Assembly (NCBI RefSeq): GCF_964204645.1
Contig: NC_134036.1
Coordinates: 2,234,001 to 2,298,000, forward strand
Direction: 5' to 3'
Length of the DNA stretch: 64,000 nt
From: Tubulanus polymorphus
Taxonomy: Eukaryota > Nemertea > Palaeonemertea > Tubulaniformes > Tubulanidae
Below are positions 1 to 9,905 of the stretch, one piece after another. A program made the translations under genes and the position numbers. How positions within the stretch are numbered: position 1 is the stretch's first letter; each line of letters opens with the position of its first letter. The notes below the pieces were generated by a model that searched no databases, was not told where the DNA came from, and saw only the letters and a list, made by a program, of their open reading frames with translations.

Positions 1-480
1 CAAGGGGACTGTCCGTTTACTAGACTAAGTAGTGAGGAGAGATACCGGGTGAGGGAGGGAGAGGGAGGGAGTGGGGCAGGTGGAAGAGATGAGGAGAGAG
101 GGAGATTTTAAGATGGAAACACTTTTTGAGGCTCACAGTATAAAAAGAATTTATAGCGAAACAAAAAGAAACTAATGACATTCCCTGATAGTTCCATGAA
201 TTTGAAACAAGCTATAGACAAATTCAATCAACCGCGATATGAAGCATGCTCGCGTTACCCAGGGAATAATTACCGGGGTAAATCGGGCATAAATACGAGA
301 TTTTGAAGGAACGTGACTGGAACGGTTAAATAATGAAATATTCACGGGGAGACACGACGTCAGAATGAGAGGGCGAGGGGGGTGAGGTGAAATCAAGAGA
401 CATAACCTAACCTAAAATGGAGGTACAATTTTAGTTGATAGAGGGGTTCCAGTCTTACAGGTTTTGTTGGTGCAAAACTT
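1..480. other. Non-coding stretch, no gene seen
   Basis: A purine-rich tract (GAGGGA-type) fills about 45-110. The remainder is unremarkable AT-rich DNA. Open frames here are short, begin at non-ATG codons or lack recognisable domains. Confidence 0.5.
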
Positions 481-636
481 TTAAATGACCTAGTTTGGTT
501 GACCTAGTTTAAATGACCTTATTTCATTGACCTAGTTTAATTGACCCCGTTTGATTGATCTAGTTTAAATGACCAGTTTGATTGACCTAGTTAAATGACC
601 TAATTTGATTGACCTAGTTTAAATGACCTAGTTTTA
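481..636. repeat. 14-bp tandem array (TTTAAATGACCTAG / TTTGATTGACCTAG)
   Basis: About eleven copies of a 14-base unit. Two variants, TTTAAATGACCTAG and TTTGATTGACCTAG, tend to alternate and give a 28-base higher-order period. Copies differ by single substitutions and small deletions, so the array is moderately old. Confidence 0.85.
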
Positions 637-859
637 TTTTCCCCTATAATCAATTTTTATACCCATAACAAATCTTCATTTTAGGCTAAAAAAAATGCTG
701 AGCACAAATAAGAAACAAGATATCAATTTTCATAAGCCTCATTCGTTGCAATGGTCAGTGGTCATCAGAAGCAATACAGTCACTTGTTCCCGGAAACCCA
801 TTAAACTGTCGTCTGCCAACCCCCGCGCGCACGCGTGTTCGTTTCTATCGTCAGTAATT

Positions 860-1130
860 CCGGTAACCAATCAACCGGTAACGTTAACAAATTGCTTTAA
901 ACGTTAACGAAACGTTGCCGATACGCGGAATTTGATTTCCTAGACGTCGACAACGCAAAAAAAAACAAGTGGTACACGTCAACGTTACTTAACGTCAAAC
1001 GAATTATTATTGTTACAGCTAACGCCGAGCAACGCGGAAGAGAAAGAGAGAGGCGTTGTTAACGGCGGCAACAATAACGTCGGAATACGCAGTTATCAAC
1101 TTCGTCGTCAGGGAGGCAACGCTGCGACAA
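860..1130. repeat. AACG/CGTT-word island 1
   Basis: The stretch is dense in the words AACGTT, TAACG and CAACG, including a CAACGCTG octamer near 1123, and is far richer in CpG than its flanks. There is no fixed period and no long open frame. Similar islands lie near 25.6-26.0, 54.6-55.0, 56.6-57.0 and 58.4-58.7 kb. Confidence 0.5.
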
Positions 1131-1280
1131 GTGGTAATTGTTGAAATGAATGAAATAAAAATGTAGTTCAGATAATAAATGACAGGACGGTCTCGGTGGT
1201 TGTCCGTTTGCAAGACGAATGAAGCCAATTTCAGATCGAGCGAAAAGGAAAATGAATGATTGCCATGTTATTGATAATAA

Positions 1281-1493
1281 GGCTAAACAAAAATGGATAC
1301 CTTGTTTCTCCTAATCGGCCGGGGGTCATTTTTATAAACCGCAGTTATAAAATTGTAATCAGTTCATTTCTGTCGGGTTTGTTATTGTTAGTTTGATCGT
1401 GATTTTAGAAAAAGAAATGCACACGTAGATAGGCGGCTGGGTCAACTTTTATGCTTGGTAAAATGAGATAAACAAGGTATCAATTTTTTAGCC
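1281..1493. mobile_element. MITE with GGCTAAA terminal inverted repeats and TAA target duplication
   Basis: A 213-bp element with imperfect terminal inverted repeats. The left end runs GGCTAAAC...GATACCTTGTTTCTC and the right end runs back as GAGATAAACAAGGTATC...TTTAGCC. TAA precedes the left end (1278-1280) and follows the right end (1494-1496). Because the right end reads AGCCTAA rather than AGCCTTA, the TAA is a direct duplication and not part of the inverted repeat. A 3-bp TWA duplication is typical of PIF/Harbinger elements, so a Harbinger-mobilised MITE is inferred. There is no coding capacity. A second full copy lies at 26268-26482. Confidence 0.8.
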
Positions 1494-1496
1494 TAA

Positions 1497-2477
1497 CTGA
1501 CAATTTTCAAGTTGTTTGTTTCACTAAAAATCGCTACACAGACCCGCGCCTTCCCTGAGCGACAACTAACGAGCTAACGAGTCCTTACACACCGTGATTT
1601 ATCGATACCCAGCCATTAATCAGTCCAATAAGTGTCCGCGGTATAGCCCTCTCTGCGGTGATTAGGCGACTCGGTCGAGCGGGCTGGAGAAATGCGGAAG
1701 GTTACGTGGAGCACCGCAGTATATAGCAGACGAGATTCTGGTCGATACAGATAGCAGGTGGTTAATCCCTTAATGTCGAAATCACAGTAACTGTTCATCC
1801 GGCAACTCACAGAGCGCCATTCACCGGATCAGTTCAGCTGATTCCGATGTTCTATTCCCCCGACAGAGGAAGGTTAACAAGGTTTTTCTCTGACCCCAGG
1901 TCAATGTATCGATGAGAAGAACATTTAATGGTTCTAACCCTGGTGGTAATGACCGATTTTTGAAGTCGCTAAGGTTTTTCTCTACCCCATGAAATGTGCC
2001 CAAACCCTTCGATTCTCTACCCCATACACAAGATGGAGGCCCCAGAACACCTTCCTAGTGACTTCTAACGCCGACCCCAGAGTTCGAACCCTCGAATGGT
2101 ATTAAACTGTAAGATTGACTATAGAACCAAAATTAGTTTAAACTGGTTTCAACATGGAACTGTAATCTATGACAAAACTGAGGCGATTTGAGGTCGTCAA
2201 GTTGAAATGCCGTTACACGGTAACACAGCTTGATACCGGAAGGAAATAATTCACCGAAGTTGCTATTTATCATTTTCGCATTAACGGCGCTTTCAATAAT
2301 ATCTGCACCTAATTGGTCAATTTATCATTGAACTTGGCGGTCGTTAGTTACATAGAATCCCTGAAGAGAGAATCACTCTTCCCTACAACTCTCTCCCCTC
2401 CTCTCTCCCTCTCTCCTCTCTTCTCTTCTCTCTCTCCACCCTCTACCTCAGCTATCTTCTCCGTCTATATGATTCGT
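1497..2477. other. Non-coding stretch
   Basis: No gene recognised. It contains a locally repeated phrase (TCTACCCCAT near 1981 and 2017) and a pyrimidine-rich CTCTCC tract at about 2390-2450. A B-box-like string near 2072 has no tRNA fold around it. Confidence 0.45.
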
Positions 2478-2590
2478 CATAAATGGCTACTTCCATAAAT
2501 CCCCCTATGACATCACATCGTCTGTATATATTGTAACTTTTAGGAAGTTTTATGGCATTCATTCTTGAATGGCTACTACCAGAAATCCTT
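2478..2590. repeat. ~70-bp monomer family (CCCCCTATGACATCA), locus 1
   Basis: About one and a half diverged monomers with the core ATAAATCCCCCTATGACATC. They belong to a family seen at seven other loci in this window. Confidence 0.65.
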
Positions 2591-2923
2591 ATAAAGTTTT
2601 TTGATATAACATTTTAGACTCGGTAACTTCGATATTACGAATATATATATATATAAATACTATATGAGATATCAGATTCCTGAGTCAAACGGTTGAAAGG
2701 AAAATTGATTGATTTTTTCTCATTGATAAATGGACTCCTTTCTGTAGGGAGAGAGAAGGGATATTAATTTATTTGCCCACGTTCAGCAGACGATGAGAGG
2801 CTAGGCGAGGTCGTTTGAATCCCAGGAGACATGCGCGTACGACAGCTAACTATCTGTTAACCCGTTACTGCATCATACACAAACGGATTCCGATCCGTCC
2901 ATTTACAGCCCTATATTCGATAT

Positions 2924-3345
2924 TGTCATAGGCGGATTTCTGGAAGACGCCATTCAACAATGAATGCCAAAAAACTATTCCTAAAAGTTACTAGACAAAA
3001 CGATGATGTCATAGGGGGATTTATGGTAGCGGCCATTTTTGAAAGGACGCTTTGTGTTAAGAGTGTTGCGTCTAAAAGAAGCTAATAACCTTTACTTAAC
3101 ATTACAAAAGAAATCGAAGATGTCATGAGGGGATTTATGCAAGCAGACATCTTTCTGGAAGGTATATCATATAAATTCGATGATGCCAAACTAGGGCAGT
3201 TTACGAAGGCAGCAATGAATTTAAGAATCAAAAATGGCCGCAAAGCAGCTTTCTTAAAAGGCCATATAAGCAGAGGCATTGTTTCTGTAATCAGCAACAG
3301 ATGATGATGCCATAGGTGACGTCATAGGGGGATTCATTAAGGCGC
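2924..3345. repeat. ~70-bp monomer family, locus 2 (opposite orientation)
   Basis: Several diverged monomers in which GATGTCATAGGGGGATTTAT is followed by a GGCGGCCAT-like word. Copies of the core are visible near 2926, 3005, 3118 and 3315. The orientation is opposite to locus 1. Confidence 0.75.
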
Positions 3346-4816
3346 ATTGACCTCGATTGAGGCAGTGTGACAAGTGTCCCTGATTTCACGAACTGTCCTC
3401 AATCGATACTAGAATAGCTAAAAAATCAGGTCGCAGACGATTTCAAGGTCGAGTTCCGTTAAACAGCGAAATCTAGAAAACACACTTCATTTACATCGCA
3501 TCTGCAAACACCCCCATCGGCTACCATTCAAACACCACGTGATTGAATAACGGTCGACTGCCCGTTACGCATTTGATCGTCGGATGTGTTTTCGGAATTT
3601 AAATGCGGTAATTATTACGACTGAATGACGCCGTTATTTCGGTAGAGAAGACACCACTCGCCGACGGCTGCGATTGTTCTCGTCTCCGCGACATCGTTCT
3701 CCACTCTCGCCGCGGGGTGTTTACAAAAACAGAGACGCGGAAATGATGAATGTAGTAGATTTTCCGGTCGGTTGGATTTCGAAACGTCGCGCGCGTTGTT
3801 TTTGAACTATCTGATCTATCTGAACTATCTATTACAGTGCCCTACTCCCCCTCCCCTTCTAACCCCCAACCCCCTCCTCCTAGTTCCTTATTGCCACAAA
3901 AAGTAAAACAAAAAGGTTAAACTAAATGTTTTGTTCATTGCTATTGAGGTTACTTCATGTTTTTTAAGATCATTTTTATCGTAATCTTTATGCCGTTCAT
4001 GCCACTTTTTTTCAGGGCGTAAAAAAAACAAAAAGTAAATTAGGAATTTATAAAAGGCAGAACCCATAGTTTCAGTACATATTCGAGTTAAGCTGTTTGT
4101 GCTGGCAGGATCAACGACCATGAGGACACGAAGCTAGGCTGCTGCTACAGCTTCAAGGGCTGGGGTTAAAATGGATCCATTCTGCTGCTAGAAACCTCGG
4201 TTACAAGAAGGCAGATCCAACTTACATCTCTGACTATTTTGATATTTGTGGAAGCAGTTAAATAAGAAGCTGTAATCTGATAATGTAGCCAGGTTTGTAA
4301 AGTAAGATAAACCTCTAAGCGCAACAGCCAGCGACCTCTAGACAGACGACAACTATACAGACCCTAAAGTGAAACCAATAACTCAACAACAACAAGCTCA
4401 TCTGGCTATTAATCAACATGTGAAAAGACTGACGAGTTTAGGATGGAATAATTGATTAGAGTTTTCATCGTTGTTAAATGGGATACCATTAATTTTGTTG
4501 CGCCGATATCGATGGCAACTTTCAATGACTAGGATATAAAGATTTCGCGATGACATCGCGTGACAAAAAAAAAACGTTATTTATCACGATACAGTTTCGT
4601 TTCGTTTTTGTAAGCGAAAATCGATTGAAAACAAAATGTCGACTTAAAGTCTTAAGATAAAAATGAAAAATTGGAGTTTGAAATGTTTCGTTTATTCGAT
4701 TCAAATTCTAATGGCCCTATACTACAAGAGCTTTATACAGCAGCGAGAGTCGATGTTTAGAACTAACGGCCAGCTTGAAGCCCATATTTGTAAGACAGGT
4801 CTAAAATCAGATGCTT
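3346..4816. other. Non-coding stretch, no gene seen
   Basis: AT-rich sequence with a C-rich tract near 3845-3880. Open frames are short and have no recognisable domain. Confidence 0.45.
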
Positions 4817-5095
4817 CAGTTGCTCAAAAGTTGGTTAGGGTTAACCAGGACCCAGTTTCACAAAAAGGTTCAACTCTTAAATCGATCTAATTTCTGCATT
4901 AATTCAGTTTATCTTAAATCGATTTAGGCTTTAATCCTTTTTGTGAAACCGGGCCCCAGTGCATAGTTGACAAAGTGACCATGGTATTTATCAGGGTAGC
5001 GGATGTTCAAAAGTTGGTTATAGTTAACCAGCGGAGAGTTGACATAGTGACAATTAAAAGTTAATTGTGACCTTGGCGTTCACCCACTCCATCCT
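4817..5095. mobile_element. Palindromic MITE (GCTCAAAAGTTGGTTA subfamily), split by a nested MITE, plus a partial second copy
   Basis: The outer element shows the arm GTTGCTCAAAAGTTGGTTAG at 4820-4839 and resumes at about 4960 with ATAGTTGAC. A second, related arm begins near 5008 (TTCAAAAGTTGGTTATAG). The same sequence lies intact at 8872-8998, which identifies it. The interruption at 4849-4956 is a different hairpin element (separate entry). Confidence 0.7.
4849..4956. mobile_element. Nested palindromic MITE (GACCCAGTTTCACAAA) with CAG target duplication
   Basis: Inverted repeats pair the left end GACCCAGTTTCACAAAAAGG with the right end CCTTTTTGTGAAACCGGGCC. CAG lies on both sides (4846-4848 and about 4957-4959). 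Removing the insert and one CAG restores TTAACCAGTG..ATAGTTGAC, the reading found in related uninterrupted copies, for example at 47.81 kb and in the complement of 8.96 kb. Confidence 0.75.
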
Positions 5096-5840
5096 CTATC
5101 TTTAACCAACCGTTCAGCAACGGCAGCAGAGAAATCTGTTTCGCTACCGACAAGTCGGTTCGTAATGGGGACACCACACGACGAAAATGAGAACTACACC
5201 AAATCATATTAAAAATGGGCATCAAATCACTCAAACAAATCAACCTCTAGAACAATTCCCAATTCGAAAATCAAAACCAAGCTAAAGCGATTGAAAGTCT
5301 CTGACAGCGAGTTTGAATTGTCGGAATAACTTTTCATCGAAATATAATTGTTATATCGTCCCCTGAGGATGTTACAGTTACAACTCGAGTCACAAATACT
5401 GTGTCGAATGGCCATGAAATAACTTCATGTTTATCGAATCGCTTTTATCGGCAGAAGACAAACTGCCATCTCCTAAACTAGCGTAACGTTCCCTCGCCTG
5501 CCAGAGTTTCATTTTCTATGCCGTGAAACGATAACAGATTCATCTTTATCGCCATCAATAATTCGCGGGGAAATACCGGCGAAAAAGCGCCATTGTTCGG
5601 GCGTAAACTAGCAACCGCGGTAGCGATATTTCATTCGATATAATGGTCTTTAACGGAACGATATTCTGAGACGGCGAAAGCATTTATTTTGAGATACGAC
5701 GAGACGAACGATATCTCATCCTTTCTCTAGCTGGCAGCTGTTAATCTATACGATAGGCTGGTAGTGTTTATATTTTAAAGGCCATCTCAGGATAAAATAG
5801 CTCACTATAAATAATATTGGTTTGCACAATGCCGTTAAGA

Positions 5841-6052
5841 GGCAGTCGTCAGTATCATCCACCAATCGATACTAGCATCATCAGGATACAAAATAATTCG
5901 AGAGGCTTGGTAATGAATGATAGAAAAGAATTGATGAAAAGAATCTGAATGAAGCCGCCATAAATGTCACGTAAACATCAGTCGTTGTGAAGCTTCTAAG
6001 CTCAGTTGTACAGTTGTGAATTAAGTACTAAAGTGGTCTTGCATATAAGGCT
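5841..6052. repeat. Segmental duplication, copy 1 (carries the unoccupied site of the 6355 MITE)
   Basis: About 210 bp containing CGTCAGTATCATCCACCAAT, GAAGCCGCCATAAATG and AAGTGGTCTTGCATATAAGG. It is repeated at 6178-6613 with roughly 75-80% similarity by eye. Copy 2 carries a MITE exactly where copy 1 reads GGTC-TT-GCATATAAGG (6035-6050). Confidence 0.75.
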
Positions 6053-6177
6053 GATCTTAAGTTGTTAGATTGGCTAAAAAAAACCCAAAATGAGCTTAGA
6101 CTAGCCGTCTCTTTTCGATAAGCAATAGAACTAAGTTTGTTTTAGATTGGTCTTAAATTGTTTAGTTTAATTAATGT
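6053..6177. mobile_element. Degraded internal part of a CACAGTCGTGACTTAAG-type MITE
   Basis: The words CTTAAGTTGTTAGATTGGCT and GAGCTTAGACTAG match the interior of the palindromic MITEs at 29.15, 41.12 and 63.20 kb. The GGGCC end is missing. The arm probably starts in the CAGTTGTACAGTTGTG stretch near 6003. Confidence 0.5.
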
Positions 6178-6613
6178 ATTCGTCAGTGTCATCCACAAAT
6201 CGATAATGACGTCATCAAGATTCAAATATTTCGTGAGAGTAGAGATACAGATAGAAATAATTGATGAAATAAATCTGGACGGAGCCGCCATTTAGGGTAA
6301 ATACATCAGTCATTGTGAGCTTCTACAGGCCTTGCACAGTCGTAAGGTGGTCTAATGTCTATTTCAACCTGACTTGAGAACATTCCTGGAGGCCTAGCTC
6401 ACTTATTTTTGGTAGTACATACCTGATAAAGGTCTTGATAGGACCAGAAAGGACAGGCAGTCGACCTTAAACATCGTTTTTTAATCCATTTGAAACTGTA
6501 TTGAAGAATATCCAAAAAGTCTTCACTGAAAGAGGTTAAATGAAGAGAAGTGACTCCCCCGGAATGCTCTCAAGTCAGGTTGAAATAGACATTAGCATAT
6601 AAGGTAGGTACTC
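6178..6613. repeat. Segmental duplication, copy 2 (with MITE insertion)
   Basis: Homologous to 5841-6052 and interrupted at 6353-6594 by a TA-flanked MITE. Downstream of the MITE the homology resumes as GCATATAAGG. Confidence 0.75.
6355..6592. mobile_element. 238-bp TIR element with TA target duplication
   Basis: The two termini are near-perfect inverted repeats for about 36 bases. The left begins ATGTCTATTTCAACCTGACT and the right ends AGTCAGGTTGAAATAGACAT. Both are flanked by TA (6353-6354 and 6593-6594). A paralogous unoccupied site at 6031-6050 reads GGTC-TT-GCATATAAGG, so only the TA position differs by one base. There is no coding capacity. A TA duplication fits Tc1/mariner-like or other TA-targeting transposases. 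The family cannot be fixed from the ends alone. Confidence 0.85.
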
Positions 6614-7828
6614 CTTCATTTTGTGCTTGCACATTGCATTTCGCCGCCATCTCGAAGGCCGGTTTCACGCATAAGTGACCATTCCATCGAGTGATGAAAA
6701 TAAATAAGGACTTTCCCTGAGTCCCAAATCGAGTTCAAACGAATCCCTATTTTCATTATCACATCAAACTGTTGAAGACACAACACGATTGTTCTCAGCG
6801 GGGTCCGCGATGATCCATCAGCAACAAGGGAAACCGTTAGCGCGATTCAAATTCTACCCGTGTTACCGCGGTGACAACAATCCATCATTAAAAATCACAT
6901 ACGGCCCGGAGACAACAACAGCGGGTTTCTCCTCAAAATGATTTACGAGTCATTCGGGAGGAAGGCTCCGAAATCTGTAGAAAGGAAGGTTCCGAAATCT
7001 CCAGAGATGATGGTTGGTCAATTACCGGTTACAATAGGCCTATGGCTGATCTGTAAGTTCGGCGTTACCCGTAACGGAGAAAGTATCCAAATATCTGAGC
7101 TTGGATCCACATTTTGGACTTTTGGCCATTCGATGCTTTGTCACTATTTCAACGGCTACAATTTTGATACGTGTACAAAGAGGTGGGGGTTAACCTTGGC
7201 TGCAGAGGCTGCAGTTGCTCGAAGGTTGGATAACTTGTTCCAACTTGTGGGCAACTAAAACCCCCTATTGAGCAATTGATATAAAGAAAGATCAGTTCAT
7301 ACGTCAAAGCCACAAAGCAGAAGACCGACTGATTCCTCATTAGCTACTACACGAGGGAGGCTTGTTAACTTCAATCTTAAAAAAAATAGATCAAATACGA
7401 ATTACTACGCGTTATCGTATAACTAGTGTGTACAACGGCGCGTCGGTAAATAGATCTCTTTAAATGATGCCCCGCAGCCTCTCTTTCCCGAACCACACGA
7501 TCGACAAAATACACTCGAATTACGTTTTGAAGAGCGTCGTTAATTGTTACGACGTCGTTCTCTGGAGACGACGTAGACGCGGCGCGCGCGAGATGTACCC
7601 GGCCCTTCCCGAACACTAATTGCAGAAGATGAGAAAAAAGAAAGGAGCAAAAATGAGAAATAAAAGAGAAGACGTTTGAATAATTGTGAATGACGTTTTG
7701 GGAAGATTAAAGGGGAGAGTTACCGGAGTGACTGATAAATCGATAACAGATCGTCTGCTGCGCTTACACAGTGCCCCATAGGTAGCAGAATTGAAAGATA
7801 TTCAATCAGAGACCATTAACTGGTGCGG
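6614..7828. other. Non-coding stretch, no confident gene
   Basis: Contains a degenerate palindromic piece near 7205-7256 (GCAGTTGCTCGAAGGTTGG) related to the GTTGCTCAAAAGTTGG MITEs. It also has a CpG-rich minus-strand open frame (7616-7377) with no recognised domain. Confidence 0.4.
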
Positions 7829-8164
7829 TGCCCCCTTCAGGGCGCAATTCGATCTCGACAGAGTCATATTTGTGGTGCTCAACTCAACCATCACGATACG
7901 AGGTACGCGCCATCTCGGGGCAGAAATCTGAACTACCAAGGTAGGACAAATGACCTTACCCAGACGCCCCTTTGTGAGGCGTCAGTCCCGACTAGCAAGA
8001 CGACACCGATCTCAAGGTATGACGTCACTTGGTACAGCGACCGCCAATTGAGACAACACGTGCATCAGATCGCTTCGAACGACGCCCCCTAGGGGCATGA
8101 ATTGATGGCCCGCGATTGATAGATTCGTTGTCGAATTACCATTTACATTAACGCCCCCAAGCGG
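7829..8164. promoter_or_regulatory. Cluster of four CTCF-like motifs
   Basis: Four strings resemble the bilaterian CTCF core (CCASYAGRKGGCRS). They are GTGCCCCCTTCAGG at 7829-7842, GCGCCATCTCGGGG at 7907-7920, ACGCCCCCTAGGGG at 8082-8095 and ACGCCCCCAAGCGG at 8151-8164. Read on the minus strand, each matches about 11-12 of 14 positions by eye. All four point the same way. That these are bound sites is inference. Confidence 0.35.
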
Positions 8165-8868
8165 TGATCGTCGCCAGCAAATTATAGCAATTGACTGGCT
8201 TTTTGGAGAAAGACGGAGATGGCAGCCGATTTTCCCCGGAGGGAAGGGGGTGGCGAATTCGGAATGAACTGACCATTGTCCGCTCTGTCCAGCCGACATT
8301 TCCCATCCTTACGGCGGTAATTTCAGACCGAACAGTCCAGACAGTTCAGTCGAAATGCCCACCTAAGAGTGGTAATTTCTGTACCAAACCGACTGGTTTC
8401 CAGTAGAAGCCGCGAAGCCCTCGGGGCGATAATGACCACGCTGACCACTGTCCATCGCGTCCAGACGAGCATAACGAACCGATAATTATCGACATGCATT
8501 AGCCATCCACGGAAAAAACGACCGTCATAAATTGGGCGCTAATTCTAGCGATCAGTGACGTCAATTATAGCACAAGAACAGCGGCTGCTGCTGGTGCTGC
8601 TGCTAGTACTTGTGATGTTGCAGAGACCTGCTGCTGGTGCGGCTGCAAAGAACTGCTGCTACTACTGGTGGTTGAGTTGTCTGTCTTATCTGAAGTGCAA
8701 GAGGTACCACTTCATACGACCGTTAAAGAAGAGTAAATAAACATAAGAAGTTTCCATGTCTAGAAATCAAGATTCCAGAAAATCGAGACCTTGTTCGTGT
8801 AGGAGACGTATTGTCGTCTGATTCTATCGTCTGTCGCTGGCGGTTGGGTTAACTCAGCGGTCAATGAC
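8165..8868. other. Non-coding stretch
   Basis: No gene recognised. It has a CTG-triplet-rich patch near 8580-8665 (CTGCTGCTGGTGCTGCTGCT-like). The Leu/Ala-rich frame there is read from simple sequence. Confidence 0.4.
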
Positions 8869-8871
8869 CTG

Positions 8872-8998
8872 GGGCCGGTTGCTCAAAAGTTGGTTAAAGA
8901 TAACCGACCGTTAAATACCATAGTAACAATGAAATTTCAATTGTCACCATATCAACTATCCACTGGTTAACTCTAACCAACTTTTGAGCAACCGGCCC
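8872..8998. mobile_element. Palindromic MITE, GCTCAAAAGTTGGTTA subfamily, CTG target duplication
   Basis: This is the intact reference copy, 127 bp. The left end GGGCCGGTTGCTCAAAAGTT pairs with the right end AACTTTTGAGCAACCGGCCC, and the inverted repeat continues inward. CTG lies directly on both sides (8869-8871 and 8999-9001). It has no coding capacity and would fold into one long hairpin. Confidence 0.88.
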
Positions 8999-9001
8999 CT
9001 G

Positions 9002-9620
9002 GCGTTTAATCAGTACAACTGTCCCTCTAAGCTGAATCTATATTTTACCAGGCAGACTTCTGATTCGGTGTCGTTGACATTCTAGTCGTAATCGAGTACG
9101 CGCGAGATTTTTCAATTCTCGTGTCCCGGGAACAGCATTATTCTATAAACGTTAGATCTGTGTTTTTTTCAATTGTTTATCACACATCGTCTGCTAAGAT
9201 CGGTATCGGTAATAACACGTCTGGGATGAATTCTCCTTTTCAATAATCGTGTCGAAAGATGGTGTCGTGTTGAAAAGAGAAATATTGATATTGTGCCAAA
9301 TTTTTCGTGTTTCGTATATATGTAGTGAACGCGAATTGACGCGACTCATAAAAAAGAGTTCAGAGCCTTTTTACGAAAATGAAAACAAAAAATTCCAATA
9401 ATCGATATTTAGAGATATCTACACATTTCGGAGCCTTCCTTTCGAATGGCTCGCATTAAATGTGTAACGACACATTTAGAGCTCGGGGCTTTTCTTACAA
9501 GAATGAAAAAAAATCTCTATCAATAAACGATCTTACCAGCTCAGCTCCATCGATTTATTATTAACAATTTGAGCAAGTGTGGATATTTTTATCACCGTTA
9601 TTGAAAGCTTTCGTCTATTT
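9002..9620. other. Non-coding stretch, no gene seen
   Basis: AT-rich, with no long open frame and no recognisable RNA gene. Confidence 0.45.
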
Positions 9621-9905
9621 TCCTACAAAAAACACACCCGGTAAATCGAATCTTATTGGCTTTTTCTATTAAAAGAATGGTATGCCGAATAAAAACTCCA
9701 ATCCCTACAATAACTCAGATTATAGAAAGTTTCACCAAGAAAAAAATTATTGAAAGCTATCGACCTTTATAAGTTCCTACACAAAACATACCTAACAAAT
9801 ATTATTGGTTTCTTTTTAATCAAAAGAATAATATGCCGAATAAAAACTCCAATCTACTAAAATAACTCAGATTTCATTATGGAAAGTTTTCACCAACAAA
9901 AAAAC
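9621..9905. repeat. ~150-bp tandem duplication
   Basis: Two diverged copies share the strings ATGCCGAATAAAAACTCCAA (near 9680 and 9834) and AATAACTCAGATT (near 9709 and 9861). Confidence 0.75.

Noticed and set aside
2068-2095. GAGTTCGAACCC string resembling a B box
   Set aside because: No supporting cloverleaf or A box.
7377-7616. 79-codon minus-strand frame (SSPENDVVTINDALQNV...)
   Set aside because: It looks mildly protein-like and is CpG-rich, but no family was recognised and no clear splice sites bound it.
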